64,000 bases of DNA from Prado023 sp963798745 (GCA_963798745.1 CAWCUF010000002.1:390710-454709), one strand, 5' to 3'; counted from the stretch's first letter, positions 51,118 to 59,508 are shown. Notes: generated from the sequence alone by a model not told the origin. Program-made: numbers and translations.

Positions 51118-51447
51118 TCAGTCCGAGCAGTCCACGGCGATGGCGAGTGCAGCGCAGATCTGACGCATCCGATCGTCAGCCAACCGGCCCAGGCGTTCGA
51201 CGAGGATCGCGATCGAGATGCTTTCGACCGAGTCCAGGTTGACTGCCGAGCGAAGCGGCACCGGATCCTCCCCGGGTTCCAGGAGGACTTCGCTCGGCAG
51301 GTGTCGGATGGTGGTCGTGCACGGCGCGATCAGCGCGCGCCGATGGCGCGGAATCACGGCGTCACGAGAGAGCACGACCACGGGTCTCCGCCCGATTTCC
51401 GGCATCTCGCACCACCACACCTCCCCGCGTGCAGGTAGGTCGGTCAC
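51118..51447 (-). CDS. MazF/PemK-family toxin
   Basis: A 109-residue toxin. GTG 51447 overlaps the antitoxin stop (GTGA). The protein opens RGEVWWCEMPEIGRRPVVVLS, continues with RHRRALIAPCTTTIRHLPSEV around the active cleft, and ends with AVNLDSVESISIAILVERLG and a final helix. This is the expected MazF fold of five strands and two to three helices. It is intact. A 5' fragment of a close relative sits at 37386-37532. The preceding gap, 50933-51117, contains no gene. Confidence 0.82.
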   Translation of the reverse strand: MTDLPARGEVWWCEMPEIGRRPVVVLSRDAVIPRHRRALIAPCTTTIRHLPSEVLLEPGEDPVPLRSAVNLDSVESISIAILVERLGRLADDRMRQICAALAIAVDCSD

Positions 51448-51677
51448 GAGGCCGCAACCGCACGCCGGAAGGAGGCCAAGTCCCCCCACACGTCTGGTTC
51501 GTCGAGCGGGTGCGCGTCGTAGGCGGCGTAGCTGACGTCCACCTCGGCGGCGCGATGCCGAGCCACCAAGGCAGCAAGCGCCTCGTCGATCAGCGCGGAG
51601 TCCGGCTTCCCGGACGCCTTCCGGGCAGTGTTCAGCAGATCCGCGTCCACCGTGGTGCTCAAGCGTGTGCGACTCAT
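51444..51677 (-). CDS. antitoxin paired with the MazF toxin
   Basis: A 77-residue protein with an N-terminal DNA-binding segment (SRTRLSTTVDADLLNTARKAS) typical of ribbon-helix-helix antitoxins, then an Ala-rich helix and an acidic tail (DEPDVWGDLASF) for toxin binding. ATG 51677 is preferred over ATG 51695 because the -10 box CATAAT lies between them, six bases before 51677. It is coupled to the toxin by the GTGA overlap. Confidence 0.78.
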   Translation of the reverse strand: MSRTRLSTTVDADLLNTARKASGKPDSALIDEALAALVARHRAAEVDVSYAAYDAHPLDEPDVWGDLASFRRAVAAS

Positions 51678-51694
51678 GCCACAATTATGCCACA
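51676..51694 (-). promoter_or_regulatory. leaderless promoter with a direct repeat
   Basis: On the minus strand TGTGGCAT-AAT-TGTGGCAT is a perfect 8-base direct repeat with a 3-base spacer. CATAAT (51684-51689) within it serves as -10 box for the ATG at 51677. The repeat is a plausible antitoxin operator for autorepression. Confidence 0.5.
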
Positions 51695-51740
51695 TCAGGG
51701 CGCCCGACTGGCGGCGGCCCCCTCTCGTCTGACCTCGGGA

Positions 51741-52025
51741 ATGCTCGGCGAACTGATCCAGGACACCGACCCGGTCGCCCGGCCCGACGCACTCACCTTC
51801 AGCGCCCTGCAGCAGCAGTTCGACGAGGCGTTCGCGCGTCTGTCCGAACGGGAAGCCGCCATCATGCGGCTGCGGTTCGGCCTCGTGGATGGCCAGCCCC
51901 AGACGCTGGACGAGATCGGGAAGACGTACGGCCTCACCCGTGAGCGAATCCGGCAGGTGGAGTGCAAGGCCCTGTTCAAGCTCCGACACCCCGCCCACCA
52001 GAACGGCCTCAAGGACTTCCTCTAG
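51741..52025 (+). CDS. stand-alone sigma-70 region 4 protein
   Basis: A 94-residue protein equal to the C-terminal end of a principal-type sigma factor. It has MLGELIQDTDPVARPD, then LSEREAAIMRLRFGLVDGQP, LDEIGKTYGLTRERIRQVEC and KLRHP. The -35-recognition helix-turn-helix is complete, while regions 1-3 are missing. The frame is open upstream for about 300 bases but shows no sigma homology and runs antisense to the antitoxin, so this is either a truncated gene or a free region 4 module. ATG 51741 has only a weak GGGA upstream. Confidence 0.55.
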   Translation: MLGELIQDTDPVARPDALTFSALQQQFDEAFARLSEREAAIMRLRFGLVDGQPQTLDEIGKTYGLTRERIRQVECKALFKLRHPAHQNGLKDFL

Positions 52026-52518
52026 AACAGGCCGAGGCGCTCCCGGCTGATCAGCATCAGCGCCACTGACCCGGTCCCCTCGATCAGGCTCGACCTCGTC
52101 CTGCACACCTACCGCCCCATCCACGTCCTCGGTGACGAACGGCGACCTTCGAAGGGATCGACGCCGCGCGCATAAGCCCCCTCTCTCGGATCCGTGTGCG
52201 TAACTACCACCCGCACGGCGCACCCTGGCGTCGCGTAGCGCGCGCCTTGGGGGCGGCGTCCCTGCCCCAATGGGGGACGGCATCAACGCACAGATCTGCA
52301 TCAGTACTTGCCCGGGACGCCCTCCGCGTGTCGCGCCGGAAACCTGTCCAAGTCGGCTAACTCGGAGCAGGTTGAGTAGATCGTGCACCGAAGTACCGCG
52401 TTCTTCAAGCAGAGCTCGGTCCCGGTGCGGTGCTCGCGAGAGGGTTGACAACGGCGGAGATCTGCGGCTTTGTGGGGCGGGTGGCGGCGCTGGTCGCCAG
52501 AATCCGAGGTCAGAGCCC
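52026..52518. other. 493-base stretch without a recognised gene
   Basis: No frame shows a start signal or family resemblance. The stretch is less GC-biased at third positions than neighbouring genes. The DUF2252 promoter must lie here, but I see no convincing -35/-10 pair. Confidence 0.4.
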
Positions 52519-53949
52519 GTGGACGCATCTTCCGCCCAGCCCGTTGCCGGCCACGCCGTCCTGCAGGGCGCCGACAGCAACGACTACGCCTCGCTGAGGC
52601 GACGGCCCGTGACGCGCAAGGAGCGCTACCGCGTGGGGCGCAGGCTGCGGGGCTCGGTTCCGCGCTCCTCGCTCGGGCTATGGGAGTCCACCGAGGTCGG
52701 GCGCGACCCCGTCGCTCAGGTCATGGAGAGCCACCAGGGACGCCTGGACCGGCTCATCCCGGTGCGCGTAGGTCGGATGGCGGCCTCGCCGTACGGATTC
52801 CTGCGCGGGTCCGCCGTGGTGATGGCCAACGACCTCGCGGCGCTGCCGTCGACGGGCATCATGCCCGTCGTGTGCGGCGACTCCCACCTCGGCAACTTCG
52901 GCTTCTACGCCTCGCCCGAGCGCGACCTCGTGATCGACCTGAACGACTTCGACGAAGCCCATCCCGGAGCGTGGGAGTGGGACCTGCGCCGACTCGTCGC
53001 GAGCATCTGGGTCGCCGGTCGGCAGAACGGGGCGTCGGAAGACGCCTGCGAGTCCGCGGTCCGCTCGTGCAGCGCGGCCTACCGGGACGAGATCCGGCAC
53101 CTGGCCGACCGGCCCCTGCTGAGCAGGTCGTTCGAGCGGCTGGACGTGGACCGTATCCACGAGCACGCGCCGAACGGTACCCTCGCCGCGGAGATCGACC
53201 GGACCATCAAACGAGCCCGCAACCGGACGAGCGACCGGGCCCTGCCGCGGTTCACCGGCAAGAAGGCCGGGCGCCGTCACATCCTCGAAGAGCCGCCGCT
53301 GATCACGCGTCTCAGCGATACCGAGGCCGAGCTCGTCGCTCAAGGGCTCGATGACTACCTCCAGACGCTCCCACCGCACTGGCGCCGGGCGCTAGGCGGC
53401 TACACACTGGTCGACGTTGCGCACAAGGTGGTCGGCGTCGGGTCCGTGGGGCTGCGCGCGTACATCGCGCTCCTGGAGGGATCGAGCCCCGACGACGTCA
53501 TCTTCCTCCAGCTCAAGCAAGCCCGGCGCTCCGTGCTGGCCCCGCACGTGCACGGCGACAGCGCCTGGCACGCCCACCAGGGCCAACGCGTCGTCGAGTA
53601 CCAGCAGGCCCTGCAGACCGTCAGCGATCCACTGCTCGGCTGGACGACGGTCGGCGGCCTGCAGTTCTACGTGCGACAGTTCCGCAACATGAAGGGCACG
53701 GTCGCCCTGGACGCGATCGACACCGTCGCGCTCGCGGACTACGCGGGCATCGTCGGGCACCTGCTCGCCAAGGGGCACGCTCGCACGAGTGGCGCGTCGA
53801 TGATCTCCGGCTACGCAGGGAAATCGGGCAAGCTCGACGCGGCGATGGCACGGTTCGCGGTGGCGTATGCCGACCAGACCGAGGCGGACCACGCGGCGCT
53901 CGTCCACGCGGTCGCCGCCGGGCGGCTCCCGATCGAGCGGGGGGTCTAG
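52519..53949 (+). CDS. DUF2252 family protein
   Basis: A 476-residue protein starting at GTG 52519. Segments typical of the family are MAASPYGFLRGSAVVMANDL, VVCGDSHLGNFGFYASPERD, DLNDFDEAHPGAWEWDLRRL, KVVGVGSVGLRAYIALLEG and RQFRNMKGTV. CGDSHLGNFG and DLNDFDE resemble the catalytic HGDxxxxN and DFD loops of aminoglycoside-kinase-like enzymes, so a small-molecule kinase is possible. The stop TAG coincides with the insertion point of an IS630 element. A broken paralogue lies at 44503-45489. Confidence 0.85.
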   Translation: MDASSAQPVAGHAVLQGADSNDYASLRRRPVTRKERYRVGRRLRGSVPRSSLGLWESTEVGRDPVAQVMESHQGRLDRLIPVRVGRMAASPYGFLRGSAVVMANDLAALPSTGIMPVVCGDSHLGNFGFYASPERDLVIDLNDFDEAHPGAWEWDLRRLVASIWVAGRQNGASEDACESAVRSCSAAYRDEIRHLADRPLLSRSFERLDVDRIHEHAPNGTLAAEIDRTIKRARNRTSDRALPRFTGKKAGRRHILEEPPLITRLSDTEAELVAQGLDDYLQTLPPHWRRALGGYTLVDVAHKVVGVGSVGLRAYIALLEGSSPDDVIFLQLKQARRSVLAPHVHGDSAWHAHQGQRVVEYQQALQTVSDPLLGWTTVGGLQFYVRQFRNMKGTVALDAIDTVALADYAGIVGHLLAKGHARTSGASMISGYAGKSGKLDAAMARFAVAYADQTEADHAALVHAVAAGRLPIERGV

Positions 53950-55081
53950 TGTCCTGCGCCGTAAATTCGGGTGATAAGTCGTAGGGTCGGGTATGCCTCG
54001 TTCTGGACGCCCGAAGGCTGTGTTGGTGCTCACTGATGAGGAGGGTGAGCAGCTCTCGCGCTGGGCGCGGCTAGCCAAGTCCTCGCAGGCGCTGGCGTTG
54101 CGCTCGCGGATCGTGTTGGCGTGCGCCGATGGGGCGGACAACAAGTCGGTGGCCGGCCAGGTGGGGTGCGCGCCGGCGACGGTGGGCAAGTGGCGGGCCC
54201 GGTTCGTGGAGTACCGCTTGGATGGGCTGGTTGATGAGCCGCGGCCGGGGCGTCCGCCGACGATCACCGTCGATCAGGTCGAGGACGTGATCGTGGCCAC
54301 GTTGGAGTCCACGCCGGCCAACGCCACGCACTGGTCCCGGGCGAAGATGGCGCAGCGGACTGGGTTGTCGAAGTCCTCGGTCGGGCGGATCTGGGCGGCG
54401 TTCGAGCTCAAGCCGCACCGCACGGACGGGTTCAAGCTGTCCACCGACCCACTGTTCGTGGAGAAGGTCCACGACGTCGTGGGTCTGTACGTGGACCCGC
54501 CCGAGTCCGCGGTCGTGCTCTGCGTGGACGAGAGATCCCAAGTCCAGGCCCTGACCCGCTCGCAGCCTGCGCTGCCGATGATGCCGGGCATGGGCGAGAA
54601 GCGAACCCACGACTACGTCCGGCATGGCACCACCAGCCTGTTCGCCGTGCTGAACGTCGCTGACGGCACCGTGTTCGCGGCCACCCACCGCCGGCACCGG
54701 GCCGTCGAGTTCCGCAAGTTCCTGGCCCGGGTCGACGCCGAGGTTCCCGAGGGCTTGGACGTGCACCTGGTCGCCGACAACTACTCCACCCAGAAGCACC
54801 CGATTATCGTCGGCTGGCTGGCCGCGCATCCCCGGTTCCAGATGCACTTCACCCCCACCTACTCGTCCTGGATCAACCAGGTCGAACGAATCTTCGCCTA
54901 CGTCACCGCCGACCTGCTGCAACGCTCCGACCACCGCAGCGTCCAAGCCCTCGAAGCTGACCTGCGCGCCTGGATCAAGACCTGGAACGACGACCCGAAA
55001 CCATTCGTGTGGACCAAGACCGCCGACCAGATCCTGCAATCCCTCGCCCAACTACTACAACGAACTTCCGGCGCAGGACAC
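53949..55081 (+). mobile_element. IS630-family insertion sequence (1133 bp)
   Basis: The ends are inverted repeats: GTGTCCTGCGCCG at 53949-53961 and its complement at 55069-55081. They are flanked by TA dinucleotides (53947-53948 and 55082-55083), the target duplication typical of IS630/Tc1-mariner elements. One intact transposase gene fills the element. The insertion sits in the stop codon of the DUF2252 gene and recreates TAG on both sides. Confidence 0.9.
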
Positions 55082-55084
55082 TAG
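53993..55084 (+). CDS. IS630-family transposase
   Basis: A 363-residue DDE transposase. N-terminal helix-turn-helix domains (KSVAGQVGCAPATVGKWRAR, WSRAKMAQRTGLSKSSVGR) bind the ends. The catalytic triad is Asp in LCVDERSQV near 177, Asp in LVADNYSTQKH near 261 and Glu in WINQVERIFAY near 300, with the spacing of the family. The last codons lie inside the right inverted repeat, and the stop TAG is supplied by the target TA plus the flanking G. There is no frameshift, so the element could be active. Confidence 0.92.
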   Translation: MPRSGRPKAVLVLTDEEGEQLSRWARLAKSSQALALRSRIVLACADGADNKSVAGQVGCAPATVGKWRARFVEYRLDGLVDEPRPGRPPTITVDQVEDVIVATLESTPANATHWSRAKMAQRTGLSKSSVGRIWAAFELKPHRTDGFKLSTDPLFVEKVHDVVGLYVDPPESAVVLCVDERSQVQALTRSQPALPMMPGMGEKRTHDYVRHGTTSLFAVLNVADGTVFAATHRRHRAVEFRKFLARVDAEVPEGLDVHLVADNYSTQKHPIIVGWLAAHPRFQMHFTPTYSSWINQVERIFAYVTADLLQRSDHRSVQALEADLRAWIKTWNDDPKPFVWTKTADQILQSLAQLLQRTSGAGH

Positions 55085-55094
55085 GGGGTCGCAG

Positions 55095-55460
55095 ATGAGA
55101 GTCGGATATGTCGTCCTGTACGTGAACGACGCGGAAGCCTGTCGCAGGTTCTGGGTCGACCAGATCGGGATGGTCGAGAAGCGGCGCATTGAGGCGGGCA
55201 CGTTCACGATCGCGCAGGTCGGCTTCGCCGACCAGCCGTTCGCGTTCGAGCTCGTGCCGCTCGAACTGATGAAGGACAACCCGGACGGGCTTGACCTCGC
55301 AACACCCTCGATCGCCTTCGCGGTCGACGATCTCGATGGCACGCGCACCGTCCTGGTGGGGCGTGGTGTGCAGGCGAGCGAGGTAGGCGAGCACGGGGGC
55401 ACGCAGAGCTTCGCATTCACCGACCCTGAGGGTCGCTGGTTCGCCGTCACGTCCGGCTGA
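55095..55460 (+). CDS. VOC (glyoxalase-like) family protein
   Basis: A 121-residue protein of two beta-alpha-beta-beta-beta modules. The first is GYVVLYVNDAEACRRFWVDQ with IGMVEKRRIEAG. The second is TPSIAFAVDDLDGTRTVLVG ending SFAFTDPEGRWFAVTSG, with the common TDPEG(R/N) motif carrying a metal-ligand Glu. Function within this broad superfamily (lyases, dioxygenases, drug-binding proteins) cannot be decided. The IS630 element ends only 13 bases upstream, so the original promoter is separated from this gene and transcription may now come from the element. Confidence 0.82.
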   Translation: MRVGYVVLYVNDAEACRRFWVDQIGMVEKRRIEAGTFTIAQVGFADQPFAFELVPLELMKDNPDGLDLATPSIAFAVDDLDGTRTVLVGRGVQASEVGEHGGTQSFAFTDPEGRWFAVTSG

Positions 55461-55464
55461 GCAC

Positions 55465-55510
55465 GGAATCGCCCCGCCGCTGACGACCCGGGCAGACCCG
55501 GGGCGGTTCC
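55465..55510 (+). terminator. hairpin after the VOC gene
   Basis: GGAATCGCCCCG at 55465-55476 pairs with CGGGGCGGTTCC at 55499-55510 with one mismatch, giving an 11-bp stem five bases after the stop codon. The loop is about 22 bases long. Confidence 0.55.
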
Positions 55511-56242
55511 CGTGTTCACTTGTTGATCGCTGGACGGAGGAGGCACCCGACTCGGCCCCTGCGACATCGCCGTGGCTACCCCGCAGCACGTCACCACAGC
55601 CTCCCCTCAGTCCCGCCGACATGTCGGGGAGTTCCCCAACTCCGCGATGAGGGAGACGGGTGCGCGTCGCATCCGGCCCAGATCCACCAGGTTCGAGCCG
55701 GTGCGTCATTGAGAGGCGTAGAACGTCGGTTTCTCGCGTATGCCTTTCCGCCACGCTCGCCACACCCGCGCCGTCTGGCAGTACCGGCACGCGATGGCTG
55801 TGTCTGGGCTGCTCCCACCCGTCCCGGCACCTCCCGGAGCAGGCTGCCCCAGCTTCACCACCCCGCTGCGACGGGACGGCGGCGAAGGTCTCTCACCTCC
55901 TGCTCGATCAACAAGCGCCTCACGGCGCACCGGCGGAAAGGCGCAACTTGGCCACCATCAGCCGGATGGGGGGAGGCATAGCGTGTGCGGCGCGCGTCCT
56001 CGGGATCCTCGCGGAGGCTGCACTGGGGACCCCATGGCGATGCCTGGGGTGTACGGTGCTGGCGGACCCCCACAGTCATTAAGAGCGCCACACGGGCAGT
56101 GATCACGCACCTCGCGGAGCCCCTCGCTGAGGCGCCTACCTAGACATGGCGACGCTGAGTGGGTTCGTCGGGCGCGCGTGTTGGGAGGATCAACGGGACC
56201 AACGGGACCAACGGGGCATCGTGTCGGACCGGACCGCGACAG
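55511..56242. other. 730-base stretch without a recognised gene
   Basis: Several open frames cross it but none has a start signal or a family resemblance. Near 56190-56215 the unit CAACGGGAC is repeated three times. It separates the IS630/VOC area from the ABC transporter operon and could be degraded mobile DNA. Confidence 0.4.
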
Positions 56243-56710
56243 TCAGCGGCGTTCCCAGGCGCCGGGCTGGCTGAGCAGGGCTTGGGTCTCCTTTGGCAGG
56301 TCGCCGTCCACGAGGTCAGCCACGGTGATGTTCTCCAGGACGGAACGCAGCGCGGCGCGGGTGGCGACCCAGACCTCGCGCAGGTGAACCGCGGCGCCCT
56401 CGTAGGCAAGTTCCTCGGGGGCCACGCCGCGCACGGAGGCGATCGGGCCCTCCAGCGCACGGAACACGTCGGCCAGCGCGATCTCTTCGGCGGGTCGACC
56501 GAGCCTGAAGCCGCCTTCGGCTCCTCGCTTGCTTACCACCAGGCCCGCGCGGCGCAGCTGGGTCATGATCCCTTCCAGGAACTTGGTGGGAAGTTCCTGC
56601 TGGGCGGCCAGTTCTTCGCCGGTCGCCACACCGTCGGGGCCGCGGGAGGCAAGTTCGGCCAACGCTCTCATCCCGTAGTCGACCCGTGCCGAAACCTGCA
56701 TGGTGATCAT
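56243..56710 (-). CDS. Rrf2-family transcriptional regulator
   Basis: A 155-residue winged-helix regulator. It opens VSARVDYGMRALAELASRGP, continues with LAAQQELPTKFLEGIMTQLR and RRAGLVVSKRGAEGGFRLGR (wing), and ends with ALEGPIASVRG. There is no Cys cluster, so it does not carry an iron-sulfur cluster like IscR and is closer to CymR-type sulfur regulators. GGAGGTG precedes ATG 56710. It is the last gene of the ABC transporter operon and probably controls it. Confidence 0.88.
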   Translation of the reverse strand: MITMQVSARVDYGMRALAELASRGPDGVATGEELAAQQELPTKFLEGIMTQLRRAGLVVSKRGAEGGFRLGRPAEEIALADVFRALEGPIASVRGVAPEELAYEGAAVHLREVWVATRAALRSVLENITVADLVDGDLPKETQALLSQPGAWERR

Positions 56711-56730
56711 CCAAGCACCTCCGAGGCTGG

Positions 56731-57567
56731 TCAGCGCCCTGCAAGGCCCCAGCGTTGGCGGATGCGCCGTGACAGGGACGAGAAGACGCCGTCGACGAGC
56801 ATGCCGAGGATCAGCACGACGAGCATTGTGGCCAGCAGTCGGTCGGCCTGGGAGAACTGCCGCGCAAACTCTAGGTTGGCGCCCAGCGATGGCCTGCCGG
56901 CGATGATGACCAGCAGTTCGCCGGCCATCAGGCTGCGCCAGGCGAAGGCCCATCCCTGGGTCAGGCCGGAGACGTAGGCCGGCAGCATGGCGGGCAGGGT
57001 GATGAAGCGGTACTGATCGACCGCGTTGGCGCCCAGGACCCGGCCGAGCCGGCTGTATGCGGGGGGGACGTGGTCGATCCCGGAGATCACGCCGTTGGCG
57101 ATGCTGGGGGCGGCGCCCAGGACGACTACGAACATGATCGCTCGCTCGTTGAGTCCGAACAGCAGGATGGCCAGCGGGAACCATGAGATGGACGGCATCG
57201 TCTGCAGGCCGGTGATCAGCGCACCGACGGCTAGGCGCAGCGGTCGGCTGCGGGAGACCAAGATGCCTAGCAGGCTGCCCACCACCAGGGCGATGGAGAA
57301 GCCGATGACGGCCCGGGTCATGGTTGTGGCTACGGCCTGCCAGAACTTGGGGGTTCCGAGCATCTCGCCGAGGGTGACCAGCACTGTGCCCGGACTGGGC
57401 AGTACGTATTCCGGGCGCCACCCCAGCATCACTGCCGCCTGCCAAATTGCCAAGACCAGGCCGACCGCCAGCAGCTTCGGCCAGACCCACGCCCAGGTAC
57501 GAGCGCCCACCCCGGCTCCGGCGGGGACCTCGACGGGAATCACGACAGGTGCGAGGGTGGTGGTCAT
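56731..57567 (-). CDS. ABC transporter permease (SsuC/TauC/NrtB type)
   Basis: A 278-residue permease with six helices and the cytoplasmic coupling loop GANAVDQYRFITLPAMLPAY (EAA motif, about residues 185-205). YVLPSPGTVLVTLGEM and SISWFPLAILLFGLNE are typical of nitrate/sulfonate/taurine permeases. Its start overlaps the ATPase gene by four bases. It is one channel subunit, presumably a homodimer. The Rrf2 gene starts 20 bases further on. Confidence 0.92.
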   Translation of the reverse strand: MTTTLAPVVIPVEVPAGAGVGARTWAWVWPKLLAVGLVLAIWQAAVMLGWRPEYVLPSPGTVLVTLGEMLGTPKFWQAVATTMTRAVIGFSIALVVGSLLGILVSRSRPLRLAVGALITGLQTMPSISWFPLAILLFGLNERAIMFVVVLGAAPSIANGVISGIDHVPPAYSRLGRVLGANAVDQYRFITLPAMLPAYVSGLTQGWAFAWRSLMAGELLVIIAGRPSLGANLEFARQFSQADRLLATMLVVLILGMLVDGVFSSLSRRIRQRWGLAGR

Positions 57568-58349
57568 TCGTGTGCCTGCGTTCCGGCCGCGCGCAGCCGC
57601 TCCGTGAGGTCCCGTGCCCGCAGGGCCACGTCCGTGGAGTCCATGACGCGGGGCCGCTCCAGGTCGACCTGCTGCTCGTGGACGATCCGCCCGTTGGCCA
57701 TCAGGACCACGCGATCGGCCAGGCGAACAGCCTCACGCATGTTGTGGGTCACGAACAGGACGGTGAGCTGCTGCTCGGTGGCGACCCGCTCGATCTCGTC
57801 GTGCATGTGGTCGCGGGTCATCGCGTCCAACGCCCCGAGGGGTTCGTCCATCGCGACGATCGCGGTCCCTTGGGCCAGGCAGCGCGCCAGCGCGACTCGT
57901 TGGCGCATGCCGCCGGACAGTTCGTGGGGCCGGCGGTCCGCGGCTCCGTCGAGGCGCACCACGGCCAGGAGCCGCTCGGTCTCCGCGGCACGCCGACCCG
58001 GGGGTATCCCACGCAGCCGCAGCGCGAGCTCGATGTTGCCGCGGCCGGTCAGCCACGGCAACAGGGTTGCGTCCTGGAACATCAGGGCGACCCGGTCGTC
58101 TTGTTGCACTGATCCGGCCGACGGCTGGTCAAGTCCGGCGACGATGCTCAGCAGCGTGCTCTTGCCGCAGCCGGACGGACCCACCACGGCGACGAACTCG
58201 CCGGGGCTGATCTGCAGGTCCACACCGGTCAGGGCGTGCACGGTGCCCCGCGGGGTGCGGAAGAACTTCCCCACCCCGCGCAGGTCCAGGGCCCAGCCCG
58301 CACCCACCGGGTCGGGACGAGTCACCGTCAGGGTCGAGGGGTCGCTCAT
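57564..58349 (-). CDS. ABC transporter ATPase (SsuB/TauB/NrtD type)
   Basis: A 261-residue ATPase. Walker A GPSGCGKST is near residue 58, the Q-loop is in LMFQDATLLPW, the signature is LSGGMRQRVALARCLA, Walker B is IVAMDEPLGALD and the switch His is in VTHNMREAV. All are intact. It energises the nearby permease. It overlaps both neighbours by four bases (ATGA), so the three transport genes form one unit. Confidence 0.93.
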   Translation of the reverse strand: MSDPSTLTVTRPDPVGAGWALDLRGVGKFFRTPRGTVHALTGVDLQISPGEFVAVVGPSGCGKSTLLSIVAGLDQPSAGSVQQDDRVALMFQDATLLPWLTGRGNIELALRLRGIPPGRRAAETERLLAVVRLDGAADRRPHELSGGMRQRVALARCLAQGTAIVAMDEPLGALDAMTRDHMHDEIERVATEQQLTVLFVTHNMREAVRLADRVVLMANGRIVHEQQVDLERPRVMDSTDVALRARDLTERLRAAGTQAHE

Positions 58350-59440
58350 GGCGCCGTCACCTCGTTCGCGCCTGCTGCGGCCAGGGACTTGTTCAGCAGC
58401 GACAGGTCGTACAGGGTGCCGGGCAGACCCCCGGCGGCAGCGATCTTCGACTCATCGAGCAACCCCACTCCCATCGCATGTTCGGCTGACCCCTGCAGGG
58501 TCGCTGGCAGTGGATCGGCAGTGAACTCCACCTCACCGAAGGCCCTGGCCAGGATGTCCGAAGACAGCTCCGCGCCGGTCAGCGACTTCAGGCTGGCGTT
58601 GGCCGCCTCGGCGGCAGTTTCGGGGTGAGTCTCGATCTCCTGGAGCGCCGCGACGTGACCGTTGAGGAACGCCTCGACCACATCGGGGTGCTGCTCAAGG
58701 AACTCGGTGCGCACCAGGACATTCGTGGTGACGAATTTGCCTTCGGGCCACAGGTCCTTCTCATCGACCAGGACCTTCGCGCCGGCCTTGAGGTACTCGG
58801 AAACCCAGGGCTCGGGCACCCAGGCTCCATCGATCTGGCCGGTCGAGTAGGCCGCCAGCCCGGCAGAGTTGGCCTGCGGAACGATGGAGACATCACCCCC
58901 ACCCTCGATGTCGGAGGTGAGGTCCTGCTCCCGCAGCCAGTAACGCAGCGCGACGTCCTGGGTGTTACCCAGCTGCGGTGTGGCCAGCTGCTTGCCCTTG
59001 AGGTTGGCCGCGGAGTTGATCTCGGGGCGAACGACCAGGGCAGCGCCGCCCGATGCGGCCCCTGCGATCACGCGCACCGCCTCGCCCTGTGACTCGGCGT
59101 AGGCGTTGATGGTGGGGTTCGGACCGATGTAGGCGATGTCCAACGAGTTTCCGAACAGGGCACTGACCGCGTCCGGGCCGGCGTTGAACGCCGTGGGTGT
59201 CACCGTGACGCCGAGTTCCTTGAGGTCCGCCGTGAACAGCCCGTCCTGCAGCCCAACGAGCGCGGGGGCGTGGGTGAGGTTCGGGAAGAACCCCAGTCGC
59301 AGGGTCTTCACGGGCTCGGCGGCGGATTGGGACGCCTGGGTCGAGGTGTTCGAGGTGCTCGGGGAGCACGCGGTCAGTGCAAGGACAGCCGCGACGACAA
59401 CGGTCAGCAGCATTCGGGTGCGGGAGGCAGTGGAGGTCAT
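58346..59440 (-). CDS. ABC substrate-binding lipoprotein (sulfonate/nitrate-type)
   Basis: A 364-residue lipoprotein with lipobox LALTAC (Cys about 24) and a Ser/Thr/Gln linker. The NMT1/SsuA-type binding fold follows: LRLGFFPNLTHAPALVGLQD, LDIAYIGPNPTINAY, KGKQLATPQLGNTQDVALRY and DGAWVPEPWVSEYL. It captures an oxyanion such as sulfonate, taurine or a related compound; the exact ligand is uncertain. ATG 59440 has GAGAGAAG upstream. It is the first gene of the operon, directly behind a near-consensus promoter. Confidence 0.92.
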   Translation of the reverse strand: MTSTASRTRMLLTVVVAAVLALTACSPSTSNTSTQASQSAAEPVKTLRLGFFPNLTHAPALVGLQDGLFTADLKELGVTVTPTAFNAGPDAVSALFGNSLDIAYIGPNPTINAYAESQGEAVRVIAGAASGGAALVVRPEINSAANLKGKQLATPQLGNTQDVALRYWLREQDLTSDIEGGGDVSIVPQANSAGLAAYSTGQIDGAWVPEPWVSEYLKAGAKVLVDEKDLWPEGKFVTTNVLVRTEFLEQHPDVVEAFLNGHVAALQEIETHPETAAEAANASLKSLTGAELSSDILARAFGEVEFTADPLPATLQGSAEHAMGVGLLDESKIAAAGGLPGTLYDLSLLNKSLAAAGANEVTAP

Positions 59441-59479
59441 CAGCAGCTTCTCTCTCAATTCCCTAGTATATCGCCCGGA

Positions 59480-59508
59480 AATATAGACCCTATCGACACA
59501 GTAGTCAA
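59480..59508 (-). promoter_or_regulatory. sigma-70-type promoter of the ABC operon
   Basis: On the minus strand TTGACT (59508-59503) and TATATT (59485-59480) are separated by exactly 17 bases, 40 bases before the substrate-binding gene. AT-rich half-sites TATAT and ATATA flank the -10 box (59468-59486) and could be a regulator site, perhaps for the operon's own Rrf2 protein. Confidence 0.7.

Noticed and set aside
56180..56220. Triplicate CAACGGGAC as a CRISPR-like or iteron array.
   Set aside because: Units are contiguous and only nine bases long, with no spacers; it is a minor tandem repeat.
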